A stretch of DNA of 64,000 bases from Microcoleus sp. FACHB-1515. GTDB taxonomy: Bacteria; Cyanobacteriota; Cyanobacteriia; Elainellales; Elainellaceae. A program made the position numbers and the translations under genes. Shown piece by piece: positions 39,852 through 48,060 of this stretch. The notes under the pieces were generated by a model that ran no database searches, had not been told where the DNA came from, and was given only the letters and a program-made list of their open reading frames with translations. The stretch spans positions 1 through 64,000 of the forward strand of contig NZ_JACJPO010000044.1 in NCBI RefSeq assembly GCF_014696105.1. Reading direction: 5' to 3'. Position 1 is the stretch's first letter; each line of letters starts with the position of its first letter.

Positions 39852-40577
39852 ATGCTTTTACAGTTTCAAACTTCAAAAAAAGCTCCAGCTACAGCACAAT
39901 CGATAATTTGCACTCAGCATCTCAACCACTATTTTGGCGATCGATCGCTCCGTAAGCAGGTGTTGTTTGACATTAACTTGTCGATCGCTGCCGGAGAAAT
40001 TGTGATTATGACAGGACCTTCTGGTTCTGGTAAAACAACTTTGTTGACGCTGTTGGGAGGGTTGCGATCGGCGCAGGAAGGCAGTCTTACCATCTTGGGA
40101 CAAGAGATGAAAGGCGCAAATCAGCGACAGCTTACTAAACTACGCAAAAACATTGGATATATTTTTCAGGCTCACAACTTAATGAGCTTTTTAACCGTTC
40201 GTCAAAACGTGCGAATGTCGCTGGAACTGCACGATCGCCTGCAAGAGAAAGACCTCGATCGAGCCGTTGTTGCGATTCTTGAAAAAGTCGGACTGAGCCA
40301 TCGAATTGACTATTACATTGATGCGCTATCGGGCGGACAGAAACAGCGCGTCGCGATCGCCCGTGCCTTAGTGAGTCGTCCAAAGATTGTGTTGGCTGAT
40401 GAACCAACGGCGGCACTTGACAAGAAATCCGGTCGCGACGTGGTTGAAATGATGCAAAAACTCGCAAAAGAGCAAGGCTGTACGATTTTGCTGGTGACGC
40501 ATGACAATCGCATTCTCGATATTGCCGATCGCATTATTTATATGGAAGATGGCTGCCTCAAAGCAACAACTCAATAG
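39852..40577 (+). CDS. devA: DevA-type ABC exporter ATPase
   Basis: A 241-residue ATPase with Walker A GPSGSGKT, Q-loop YIFQAHNL, signature LSGGQKQR, Walker B IVLADEPTAALD and H-loop VTHD, the LolD/MacB subclass. It powers the DevC permease encoded just upstream. A 20-residue N-terminal extension before ICTQHLNHYFG is normal for DevA. No strong ribosome-binding site is visible before ATG 39852. It is the last gene of the exporter set, and the lipoprotein gene follows after 230 bases. Confidence 0.93.
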   Translation: MLLQFQTSKKAPATAQSIICTQHLNHYFGDRSLRKQVLFDINLSIAAGEIVIMTGPSGSGKTTLLTLLGGLRSAQEGSLTILGQEMKGANQRQLTKLRKNIGYIFQAHNLMSFLTVRQNVRMSLELHDRLQEKDLDRAVVAILEKVGLSHRIDYYIDALSGGQKQRVAIARALVSRPKIVLADEPTAALDKKSGRDVVEMMQKLAKEQGCTILLVTHDNRILDIADRIIYMEDGCLKATTQ

Positions 40578-40807
40578 AACTCTCTGTAAAAAACTGTTAC
40601 TAAACTTTTAGCCGAACTGAGGGAACAAATACGATTTAGTTCAAGTCCATTTGCGGAAGTCAACCAGAATTTCCAGTCAAAAAAGGAGCTTTCCACAGTA
40701 ATCGATAGTCGCTTCCTGTTCAATCGATCGAACCATCAGCAACCGTGTAAAAATATCGCTCTCAACTTCCGGTTTGCCTGAATCATCACCTAGCATGAGG
40801 TGAAAAT

Positions 40808-42547
40808 ATGCTGCTCTCATTTCGTCCGCCGTTCCAGTTGCGGTTTCTATTGCTTTTTATTTTGGTAATTGGTATCTCTGGAATCTCCGGTTGTTTTCCG
40901 AGTGCGCCGCCTTATCCCTATCAAAATCCGACTCAGGTCACGACAGACGCGCAACAGCTTTCCGCTCGATTAGAGCAATATATTAAAGACTGGATGGATG
41001 GCAAAGCAGATCCACGCATTCCCAATAACTTAATACCGAACGGAATCGATCCGGGAATTCGACGGTTGTATCTGCAAAGACCAGAAGAAATTGATCCGGA
41101 ACAACAATGGCTGATTCGTCGAGCCGAAACCATTAATTTAGAAGCGCTGCACGGATATTTTCCCGATCCAAACTGCACCTATCTTAAACTTGGCGTGTTT
41201 TATGCGCCGTTTGGTAGCCGAGTTTTTATTGAGGGGCAATTTCCGCACAGCCGCTTTTTTGATATTCAAGCATCGCCTTCTTTTGACCCTCGAATTTATT
41301 ACTATGACAAGTCGTTTGGTGCTGGAGAAGTTCCGATCGCCGATGTCGATATTGATCCGCTATCTAGACAGGTGAATCCCTTTCGCGTCGGTGCAAATCG
41401 CAATGCCACCAACCGCAACTATCGCGTCACGTTTGATTTAGCCGTTGGCAATGCGACGCAGTTAAATCCGGGTTTTAGACCGCCTTTTTATCGGGCGCGT
41501 GGCAACAATCGCGTGGCTGCTGCGATCGCCTATCAGGGACCTTGGGGCGCAAATCGCAGACACGGACATGGGCGCGGCGTTTGGGATACGGGTGACTTGT
41601 GGCTTCGCTACTACGCCATTGACAAAAATAAAAATGTTTTCGGTGGTGTGCCCCTTCCCAAGGTGTACTACGCACTGCCGGATGGCCGCCGATACTATAT
41701 CAATGCCGATTTTTCACAACTGCAAGCGCGAGTCAGTCGCACCATTCGCGCCCGCCGCACTTGGCCGATGGAGCCACCCGCTTTTTGGCAGGCGGGAGCC
41801 GGATGGGATAAGCAGTTTGGCATTTTTCTCAACATCACAACTGGGCTGGCTCGCGTTCTCAACGTGAACGATAAGCAGTACATTCGCAATCTCGATCGCG
41901 GCGTGACCGGACGCGGAGAAGATCAGTCGCCGCCCGGAAACTATGAACCCTCGACAAGCACCTGCACGTACATTAACTACCTGCTGCGCGGCATGGCGCT
42001 GGGTAGCAACAAAATCGCCGTGCTAACAGGTAAACTACCCACCTTTCCAGATACTCGCAATGGCGCGAATACGATGCGAGCCGCGCAAATGCGCTACTGG
42101 TCGATTACGGGCTACGATGCCAACATCGACCCGAATCAGCCTGTTCCGGGCGCAGCCGTCACGTCCGTAATGGACGATCAAATCGTGCTCGATCGCAATC
42201 GCCGCTATGTGATTGTCTATTCACGAGCAAGCGATCGACCCGCCAACGCATCGCCAGCGTCGGGTGTCACCTGGGTCAACTGGGGACCGACGGCTTCGCA
42301 TGTTTGGTCGCTGCGGTGGATGAGCATTGCCCCCGAATGGAACATGGCGATCGCTCCAAATGAAGTGAATTTGCCCTGGACAAAATCCACTTGGTCGGGC
42401 AAGAATTACGACCCCAATCTGATTGGTAGAAACAACCATCAAGGTTTTTTGGGTGAGTATTTGCCTGAAGTTCACTACATGACCAAGCGCGAATTTGAAG
42501 CGCTGGGTCGTTCCGTGAACGCCAACAATATCCCAGCTTGGCAATAG
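40808..42547 (+). CDS. Lipoprotein of unknown function
   Basis: A 579-residue protein. The signal peptide (LRFLLLFILVIGISGISGC) ends in a lipobox with the cysteine near residue 29, so the mature protein should be lipid-anchored outside the inner membrane. The rest is polar, with many Trp, Tyr and Arg residues, and has stretches such as FYAPFGSRVFIEGQFPHSRF, VAAAIAYQGPWG and YVIVYSRASDRPAN. I do not recognise the family; no known catalytic motif stands out. ATG 40808 has GAGGTGA upstream. It follows the exporter on the same strand, so it may belong to the biosynthetic/export locus as a periplasmic enzyme or binding protein, but the 230-base gap leaves this open. Confidence 0.85.
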   Translation: MLLSFRPPFQLRFLLLFILVIGISGISGCFPSAPPYPYQNPTQVTTDAQQLSARLEQYIKDWMDGKADPRIPNNLIPNGIDPGIRRLYLQRPEEIDPEQQWLIRRAETINLEALHGYFPDPNCTYLKLGVFYAPFGSRVFIEGQFPHSRFFDIQASPSFDPRIYYYDKSFGAGEVPIADVDIDPLSRQVNPFRVGANRNATNRNYRVTFDLAVGNATQLNPGFRPPFYRARGNNRVAAAIAYQGPWGANRRHGHGRGVWDTGDLWLRYYAIDKNKNVFGGVPLPKVYYALPDGRRYYINADFSQLQARVSRTIRARRTWPMEPPAFWQAGAGWDKQFGIFLNITTGLARVLNVNDKQYIRNLDRGVTGRGEDQSPPGNYEPSTSTCTYINYLLRGMALGSNKIAVLTGKLPTFPDTRNGANTMRAAQMRYWSITGYDANIDPNQPVPGAAVTSVMDDQIVLDRNRRYVIVYSRASDRPANASPASGVTWVNWGPTASHVWSLRWMSIAPEWNMAIAPNEVNLPWTKSTWSGKNYDPNLIGRNNHQGFLGEYLPEVHYMTKREFEALGRSVNANNIPAWQ

Positions 42548-42583
42548 CGTTTTGCTAAACCTGGCCGCATCGAATAATTTGGG

Positions 42584-42805
42584 TTATGAATCCAATTCTG
42601 CATCGGTTTGATTGTCAAAACTGCTGCTGATGATTTCAAGTTCGTTGCAGTAGACTCCAACTAGCAAATTGCCTTCTTGGTTTTGACAAATTGTGAGGCA
42701 GTTAGAATCAACATCAATCACAACCAAATCGCGATCGCCGTAGTCTCGTTGAATTCTTGGATCGGAACCGATGTAGCGAACAATGTCGCCTTGTCTCACG
42801 TGCAT
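42584..42805 (-). CDS. Small SH3-like hypothetical protein
   Basis: A 73-residue ORF. The sequence (MHVRQGDIVRYIGSD... LVVIDVDSNCLTICQNQEGNLLVGVY) has the alternating pattern of a small beta-barrel of the SH3/KOW kind, and its C-terminus is acidic. The reading frame has normal codon use and an ATG start. It is convergent with the lipoprotein gene, 36 bases away. No function can be assigned. Confidence 0.55.
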   Translation of the reverse strand: MHVRQGDIVRYIGSDPRIQRDYGDRDLVVIDVDSNCLTICQNQEGNLLVGVYCNELEIISSSFDNQTDAELDS

Positions 42806-43275
42806 AAATAGTGTTGCTGGTATTTGCGTAAATCGAGATCAGTCGCAAATGCCAGCAAATCATTATGAATAGAATTGGTGATGCTTATGGTTAAGACGCG
42901 CTTATGAATTTATTAAAATTGAGCGATCGACTCTGAATTCATCGTTAGCAAGTCAAGTTACTTTAAATTGGCTTTTTGCACGATTAATTGCCTGTGTGGT
43001 CAATCGATCGACAGCAGCACCAAGCTTGCGATCGCGATCGAAGTTCAGAAATTCAAGTTCCTGGCTCAAAGCTGAAGGCAGTTGAAACTAACTCAAACCG
43101 ATAGCTTGAACTTATTTCAATGGGTTTTCGCTCTCAGCCGAAAATCTGTTTCACGGTTTTTACATAAGTCCTGAATCTAAACACAATCCGGCTTTGAGGA
43201 ATAACTTTTGCTCTAGCGATCGGTAAAAAAAGATCGTCCTTCTTCGGATAGAGGTGCTTTACACAACTTGACCTG
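42806..43275. other. Intergenic region, divergent promoters
   Basis: About 470 bases between the small minus-strand gene and the acyl-CoA dehydrogenase-like gene. It contains HIP1-type GCGATCG runs and AT-rich stretches but no ORF, tRNA or hairpin that I can support. Promoters for both neighbours are expected here. Confidence 0.5.
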
Positions 43276-44520
43276 ATGATGTCATTGACAACACAACAAC
43301 GCTTAATGGATACCGTGAAGCAGGTCGTCGTTGAGACGCAAGCACTACCCGCTCAGCTTAATTTGTCTACCCAAACTGTATTTGCGCGAGCGGCAGAAAT
43401 TTCGGACTTTGCCGCTCGTAATGCTGCAAAAATCGATCGAAATGGCGCGTTTCCCGTTGAAGAATTTCAGCAGATTGCCGCCGCCGGATTGCTGGCCGCT
43501 CCGCTCGATCGCAAACTTGGCGGATTGGGGTTGGGCATTGAAGCTAGCGCCACCCGCGACCTGCTGAAGCTGTTGCGATGCGTTGGGCGCGGCAACTTGG
43601 CGGTTGGACGCATTTATGAAGGGCACGTCAACGCGCTGCAACTAATTCAAACTTTGGGAACGCCTGCTCAAATCCATGCTTATGCCGCAGATGCTCGCGA
43701 TCGCAGCAAAATCTTTGGCGTTTGGAATGCCGAGGCCGCTGACGGTGTGAAAGTGATTCCGCTTGCGGATGGACGCTATCGGCTGGAAGGCAGCAAAACT
43801 TTTGCTTCTGGCTCGGGCTATGTCGATCGCCCGTTTGTGAACGGCACGCTGCCGGATGGTCGCTGGCAAATGTGCATTGTGCCGATGGATGAGGTGGCGA
43901 CCGTCAGCGATCCGGCCTGGTGGCAACCGCTGGGAATGCGGGCAACGGCAAGCTACAAGGTTGACTTTAGCGGCGTTGAGCTAGACGCAAGTGCACTCAT
44001 TGGTCAGCCGGACGATTACTATCGCCAACCTTGGCTGACGGCGGGCGTCGTGCGATTTGCGGCTGTGCAGTTGGGCGGAGCCGAAGCGCTATTTGATGAA
44101 ACGCGCCGATTTCTGCACAGCCTAGGCCGGACGCAAGATCCGTATCAGGAAGAACGGCTCGGCAAGATGGCGATCGCGCTTGAAAGCGGTCAGCTTTGGC
44201 TGAATGGGGCCGCCGACCTGATTGCAAACTATGCACCTATCTTTGCCGGATCGCCCGCGCTCACTCATCCGGATGCAGACAAACTAGTCGCTTATGCCAA
44301 CATGGTACGCACGGCGATCGAGCAAATCTGCATCGACGTGATGCAGTTGTGTGAGCGATCGGTAGGCACACGCGGACTACTGCCGCCCCATCCGATCGAG
44401 CGAATCATTCGCGATTTAACGCTGTATTTGCGGCAGCCTGCGTTTGATGCGGCCTTGGCAAATGTCGGCCAGTACGCTTTCAGGCAGCTAGATTCTGTTG
44501 AGCAGTTGTGGAATTTATGA
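43276..44520 (+). CDS. Acyl-CoA dehydrogenase-like flavoprotein
   Basis: A 414-residue protein with the acyl-CoA dehydrogenase fold: an N-terminal helical part (FPVEEFQQIAAAGLLAAPLDRKLGGLG), a middle beta-domain around FGVWNAEAADGVKVIPL and GSKTFASGSGYVDRPFV, and a C-terminal helical bundle. It should bind FAD. The true substrate need not be an acyl-CoA. It heads a four-gene cassette (dehydrogenase-like, PIG-L deacetylase, NodS-like methyltransferase, GT2 glycosyltransferase) found together in varied bacteria. The stop overlaps the next start (ATGA). Either of two adjacent ATGs at 43276 and 43279 may be used. Confidence 0.88.
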   Translation: MMSLTTQQRLMDTVKQVVVETQALPAQLNLSTQTVFARAAEISDFAARNAAKIDRNGAFPVEEFQQIAAAGLLAAPLDRKLGGLGLGIEASATRDLLKLLRCVGRGNLAVGRIYEGHVNALQLIQTLGTPAQIHAYAADARDRSKIFGVWNAEAADGVKVIPLADGRYRLEGSKTFASGSGYVDRPFVNGTLPDGRWQMCIVPMDEVATVSDPAWWQPLGMRATASYKVDFSGVELDASALIGQPDDYYRQPWLTAGVVRFAAVQLGGAEALFDETRRFLHSLGRTQDPYQEERLGKMAIALESGQLWLNGAADLIANYAPIFAGSPALTHPDADKLVAYANMVRTAIEQICIDVMQLCERSVGTRGLLPPHPIERIIRDLTLYLRQPAFDAALANVGQYAFRQLDSVEQLWNL

Positions 44521-45251
44521 CTGCATTGCCGCTCACGAATCCAGTTGAATTACCGCTGCGATCGATTACGACGATCGATCCGGGTTGCGTTTTGATTGTG
44601 GCTCCCCACCCGGATGATGAAGCTTTGGGCTGTGGTGGTGCGATTGCGCTGCTGCGATCGCTGAACTATGAAGTTCGAGTTTTGGTCGTCAGTGACGGCA
44701 CGCTATCCCATCCGCGATCGCGCAAATATCCTGCTCCTGTCTTGCGAAACTTACGCGAACAAGAAACATTAACAGCGCTAAGTTTGCTGGGAGTCAATGC
44801 TGCCGAAGTTACTTTTTTGCGACTTCCTGATGGCGCACTTTCAACCCTGATTTCTTCACCGGAAGTCTGCGCGATTTTTAGGCAGTTTCTCAGCAAAATT
44901 TCGCCTTCAACTATCTTTCTACCTTGGCGATTCGATCCGCATCCTGATCATCGATCGACCTGGCAGCTCGTGCATACAGCAATTGCAGATTTAGGAATGG
45001 ATGTTCGACAAATTGAATATCCAATTTGGGATTGGGATATTGAGCAGCGCGACACAGTGAAAAATTCCGCAACTGTAACAAGTTGGCGATTGGATATTCA
45101 AACGGTCGTGAACTTGAAACAGCAAGCGATCGCGGCTTATCGATCGCAAACTACTGGTTTGATCGATGACGATCCTGAAGCATTTCGACTGACGCCAGAA
45201 ATGCTGGCAAACTTTTTACATCCCTGGGAACTCTACTGCGAGGAAGTTTAA
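44517..45251 (+). CDS. PIG-L/LmbE-family deacetylase
   Basis: A 244-residue zinc-dependent N-deacetylase. The metal-binding motif APHPDDEALGCG lies near residue 29, and a second motif, DPHPDHRST, near 140; both match the family. Typical substrates are N-acetylglucosaminyl lipids or related sugars. ATG 44517 overlaps the stop of the dehydrogenase-like gene by four bases and its own stop overlaps the next ATG, so three proteins are translationally coupled. The deacetylase, methyltransferase and glycosyltransferase together suggest modification of a glycoconjugate; the product is unknown. Confidence 0.92.
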   Translation: MTALPLTNPVELPLRSITTIDPGCVLIVAPHPDDEALGCGGAIALLRSLNYEVRVLVVSDGTLSHPRSRKYPAPVLRNLREQETLTALSLLGVNAAEVTFLRLPDGALSTLISSPEVCAIFRQFLSKISPSTIFLPWRFDPHPDHRSTWQLVHTAIADLGMDVRQIEYPIWDWDIEQRDTVKNSATVTSWRLDIQTVVNLKQQAIAAYRSQTTGLIDDDPEAFRLTPEMLANFLHPWELYCEEV

Positions 45252-45841
45252 TGAATCCTTTACAGCCGAATTCGCTGCCGCCCAGCTATTTTGATAATCT
45301 CTATCAGGCCGATCCTGATCCCTGGAAGTTTGAAACCAGCGAATATGAAGCGAATAAATATGCCGCCACGATCGCCGCTTTGCCCAAATTGCGCTATCGA
45401 TCGGCCTTTGAAATTGGCGGTTCGATCGGCGTTTTAACTGAGAAATTGGCCGATCGATGTGAGTCGTTGCTGTCGATTGATGTGTCTCAAATTGCTCAGA
45501 ATCGCGCGATCGAGCGATGTCGACATTTGCCACAGGTTGAGTTTCAAATGATGCGAGTGCCAGAGCAATTTCCCGATCGCAACTTTGACATGATTCTGGT
45601 TTCAGAAGTGGGATATTACTGGAGTTTGGACGACTTGAGAACGGCGCAGCAGCAGATTCTCAATGCGCTTGAATCGGGCGGACATTTGCTTTTGGTACAC
45701 TGGACGCTGTATGCCAAAGATTATCCGCTCAGCGGTGATGAAGTGCATGAAGCATTTCTAGAGCTATCGCCTGTTCATCTGCGACATCTGTACGGACGCC
45801 GTGAAGAACAATATCGACTTGATTTGTTTGAACGGGTGTAA
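45251..45841 (+). CDS. NodS-like SAM-dependent methyltransferase
   Basis: A 196-residue methyltransferase. The N-terminal signature YFDNLYQADPDPWKFETSEYE is typical of the NodS-type family, followed by a SAM site (AFEIGGSIGVLTEKLA), the acidic LLSIDVS and the core motif DMILVSEVGYYW. NodS N-methylates a deacetylated chitooligosaccharide end in rhizobia. Here, following a deacetylase, the same logic (deacetylate, then N-methylate a sugar amine) is plausible but inferred. The start codon shares one base with the previous stop. Confidence 0.88.
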   Translation: MNPLQPNSLPPSYFDNLYQADPDPWKFETSEYEANKYAATIAALPKLRYRSAFEIGGSIGVLTEKLADRCESLLSIDVSQIAQNRAIERCRHLPQVEFQMMRVPEQFPDRNFDMILVSEVGYYWSLDDLRTAQQQILNALESGGHLLLVHWTLYAKDYPLSGDEVHEAFLELSPVHLRHLYGRREEQYRLDLFERV

Positions 45842-45842
45842 G

Positions 45843-45930
45843 TAGCTCCCCTCCATTAAAATAAGATCCAAAATCCAGAAGCATCGGTGCAGCGAGCGCT
45901 TTTGGATTTGATTTTGATCGAGGGAAGCTA
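45843..45930. terminator. Long imperfect hairpin between convergent genes
   Basis: TAGCTCCCCTC (45843-45853) pairs with GAGGGAAGCTA (45920-45930) with one mismatch, and ATCCAAAA (45866-45873) pairs with TTTTGGAT (45900-45907) inside. It lies between the convergent methyltransferase and GT2 genes and could end both transcripts. Confidence 0.45.
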
Positions 45931-47151
45931 TTTAGAAATCGCTTTGAGAACGTTGACGTTGTGGCATTGCTTAATTTTTTCAAGATGGATGCGTAGCTCT
46001 TGAATTGCGAATTCGATCGCTACTAGCGGCCAGCGCTGCGCCCAAATATTTTCCACCTGCTGGCGCTGTTCGACTCGCTCGTACAGTAATCCAAACGTTT
46101 GTGGTTGAGCAAGTTCTTGCTGAAGCCACTCGGCTGCAATTCCTAACCGATCCGCCAGTGAATGCAGATCGATCGAGGGCGGATAGCCGCTCAGCGATCG
46201 TCCCCAAAGTTCGCGCAGTTGATGCCGCGCTTGCAGCCGAGCGACGATCGCCGCTGCCGACTCGACCAGAAACGGCTGCCGCTGCTGCCCCATTGCCGTC
46301 CAGACGTTAAGCTGATTTGCCAGGCCGAGTTCAGCGCGTCCCGTTTGCCGAGCCGAAGTTGTAACTCGCACGATCGGGCTGTGACGAAATCGCGCGTTCA
46401 CGCGCAGCAAAGCGCGATACAGGGCGACATCTTCGGGCGTTCGCACCAGGGGCATTCCGCCTGCTTGGGCATAAATTTCGGCTGTGACGGCAAAGCTAGC
46501 GCCATAGTGCTGATAGTGGCGTGGCGATCGATCGTGCGGGTCAGGATCGAGATAGCTTTCCAGTTCGGCAATCAGCGATCGATAGCCTACTTCGCGCAGG
46601 TGACACGCTTTTGCGTAAGGGTCAAGCCGATTGAGTCCGGCGCGATCGAGCATGATGCGTCCCCCGACTGCATCCGCGCCCCGCTCAATTTCGTGCAGCG
46701 TCGCTGCGATCCAGGTTGGGCTAACCTGCGAATCGCCATCGGTGGAGGCAATCACGCCGCGCTTGCGGCCAATCTGACTCAGCCGTCGATACGCTTCATC
46801 CATCAGCAGTTGCCGGACGCGACCGATATGCGCCTCGGAGGGCGGCAATGTTCGCTCAACCACGTGCAGATTCAATTGAGGATGCTGTTGTGCAAATCGA
46901 CGGGCGATCGCAGCAGAATCATCGCTACAGTTATTCGCCAACAAGATGATTTCGTAGCGATCGAAATGCAGCCGCTGATGATTGAGATCAACCTGATTTT
47001 CTAATGCATTTAGCGTGGTTTGTAGCGTTGCAGCTTCATTGCGAACCGGAACAATCACACATACCTCACAACGGGCAACAGGCGGCGATTGAACTAATGG
47101 TTGTGAAATTTTTGACGGAGTAACGACAGCAGGCGAATCCTTAGCAAGCAT
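45928..47151 (-). CDS. Glycosyltransferase family 2
   Basis: A 407-residue GT-A fold enzyme. The nucleotide-sugar motif CVIVPVRNEAATLQTTL is near residue 31, the acidic metal motif is STDGDSQVSPTW, and GGMPLVRTPEDVALYRALL resembles the acceptor-side ED motif. No membrane segment is seen. It is convergent with the dehydrogenase-deacetylase-methyltransferase trio, but belongs with them by known gene linkage. It would transfer a sugar to an unknown lipid or saccharide acceptor. ATG 47151 is the only reasonable start. Confidence 0.9.
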   Translation of the reverse strand: MLAKDSPAVVTPSKISQPLVQSPPVARCEVCVIVPVRNEAATLQTTLNALENQVDLNHQRLHFDRYEIILLANNCSDDSAAIARRFAQQHPQLNLHVVERTLPPSEAHIGRVRQLLMDEAYRRLSQIGRKRGVIASTDGDSQVSPTWIAATLHEIERGADAVGGRIMLDRAGLNRLDPYAKACHLREVGYRSLIAELESYLDPDPHDRSPRHYQHYGASFAVTAEIYAQAGGMPLVRTPEDVALYRALLRVNARFRHSPIVRVTTSARQTGRAELGLANQLNVWTAMGQQRQPFLVESAAAIVARLQARHQLRELWGRSLSGYPPSIDLHSLADRLGIAAEWLQQELAQPQTFGLLYERVEQRQQVENIWAQRWPLVAIEFAIQELRIHLEKIKQCHNVNVLKAISK

Positions 47152-47374
47152 CGCGGTCGCGGCTCCATCTCCCGAAAGACCGATGGAGTGTATCCATTGA
47201 TAGTTCTGAACTTAACAGTTTTGCTAAGAACGATTGTGTATATTTTGCTGCTCGTTAGCAATCTACCAATTGAGGGATTACAGCAAGTAACGCCAGCATT
47301 TCCGCCTTTAAAAATAAACTCAGTTGGGTTTTCTTTTTCGTTTTAGTTCAATCGATCCGCGCTGCTGCAAGAGT

Positions 47375-47971
47375 CTAACGATCGATCGCGCTCACACCGC
47401 TGATCGATCGCAAACTTTGACAGCGAATTAGTTCGCTAAAGCTGAGCGGGCGATTTTCAATTCGAGCGATCGACTCGATCGCGCTGAGCAGATGGCGGAC
47501 GGCATCTGCTTGGGAATAGCCGCGCCGCTGAGCGAGCCGCACCGCTTCTGCATCGGCTTCGAGGTCGCGCTGGGGTTTGCGGTTGTTGCGCCAAAGCTGC
47601 GTAGCGGCCAGAGCAGTAAATCCCGCTGCGGTCGCGAAACCCACCGTATCGCCTTGCAGCAGTTCCACTGTTGCGCCAATGCCGCCCGCCACAAAAAACA
47701 CTTGATACAGATCGAACTGGAGCCAGCGAATTCCAGTTAGCCAAGCGACCGATCGCAGCAGCAGCAGATCGCGCTGAGGCGTGGGCAGGCGATTCCACAG
47801 GTTGAAATTAATTCGGATCGATCGCGGCAATCCGGGCAGCGGAAACTGAGTCGCGATCACGGTAGCCTGAGCGGGATGATGCGCGATTTCGCAGTGCATC
47901 CGCCCTGCGGCTGGCATCAAGTCGATGAGTCGATAGATTTCCGGTTCCGGATTCATTGGACGAGTTGCCAT
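47375..47971 (-). CDS. DUF3318-type cyanobacterial protein
   Basis: A 198-residue protein with the N-terminal signature EIYRLIDLMPAAGRM seen in cyanobacterial DUF3318 members, then PRSIRINFNLWNRLPTPQRDLLLLRSVAWL and two hydrophobic segments (VFFVAGGIGATVELL and TVGFATAAGFTALAATQLW), so probably membrane-associated. The C-terminal third is helical (ADAEAVRLAQRRGYSQADAVRHLLSAIE). Function is unknown. It lies between a glycosyltransferase and an M20 hydrolase gene with no obvious operon link. Confidence 0.8.
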   Translation of the reverse strand: MATRPMNPEPEIYRLIDLMPAAGRMHCEIAHHPAQATVIATQFPLPGLPRSIRINFNLWNRLPTPQRDLLLLRSVAWLTGIRWLQFDLYQVFFVAGGIGATVELLQGDTVGFATAAGFTALAATQLWRNNRKPQRDLEADAEAVRLAQRRGYSQADAVRHLLSAIESIARIENRPLSFSELIRCQSLRSISGVSAIDR

Positions 47972-48060
47972 TGAATGCAGCCCTGTTCATTGCAAGATTG
48001 AGAAAACGTTGAGTGTAATTTTCTGGCGATCGCAACGAACAGGAACGGATGCATCATAGT

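Noticed and set aside
10805-42547. Assigning the locus to the cylindrocyclophane or bartoloside pathway
   Set aside because: The starter genes and the CylK-like gene match, but the aromatic-ring enzymes of both pathways are not in the window and the PKS/UbiA/HAD content differs.
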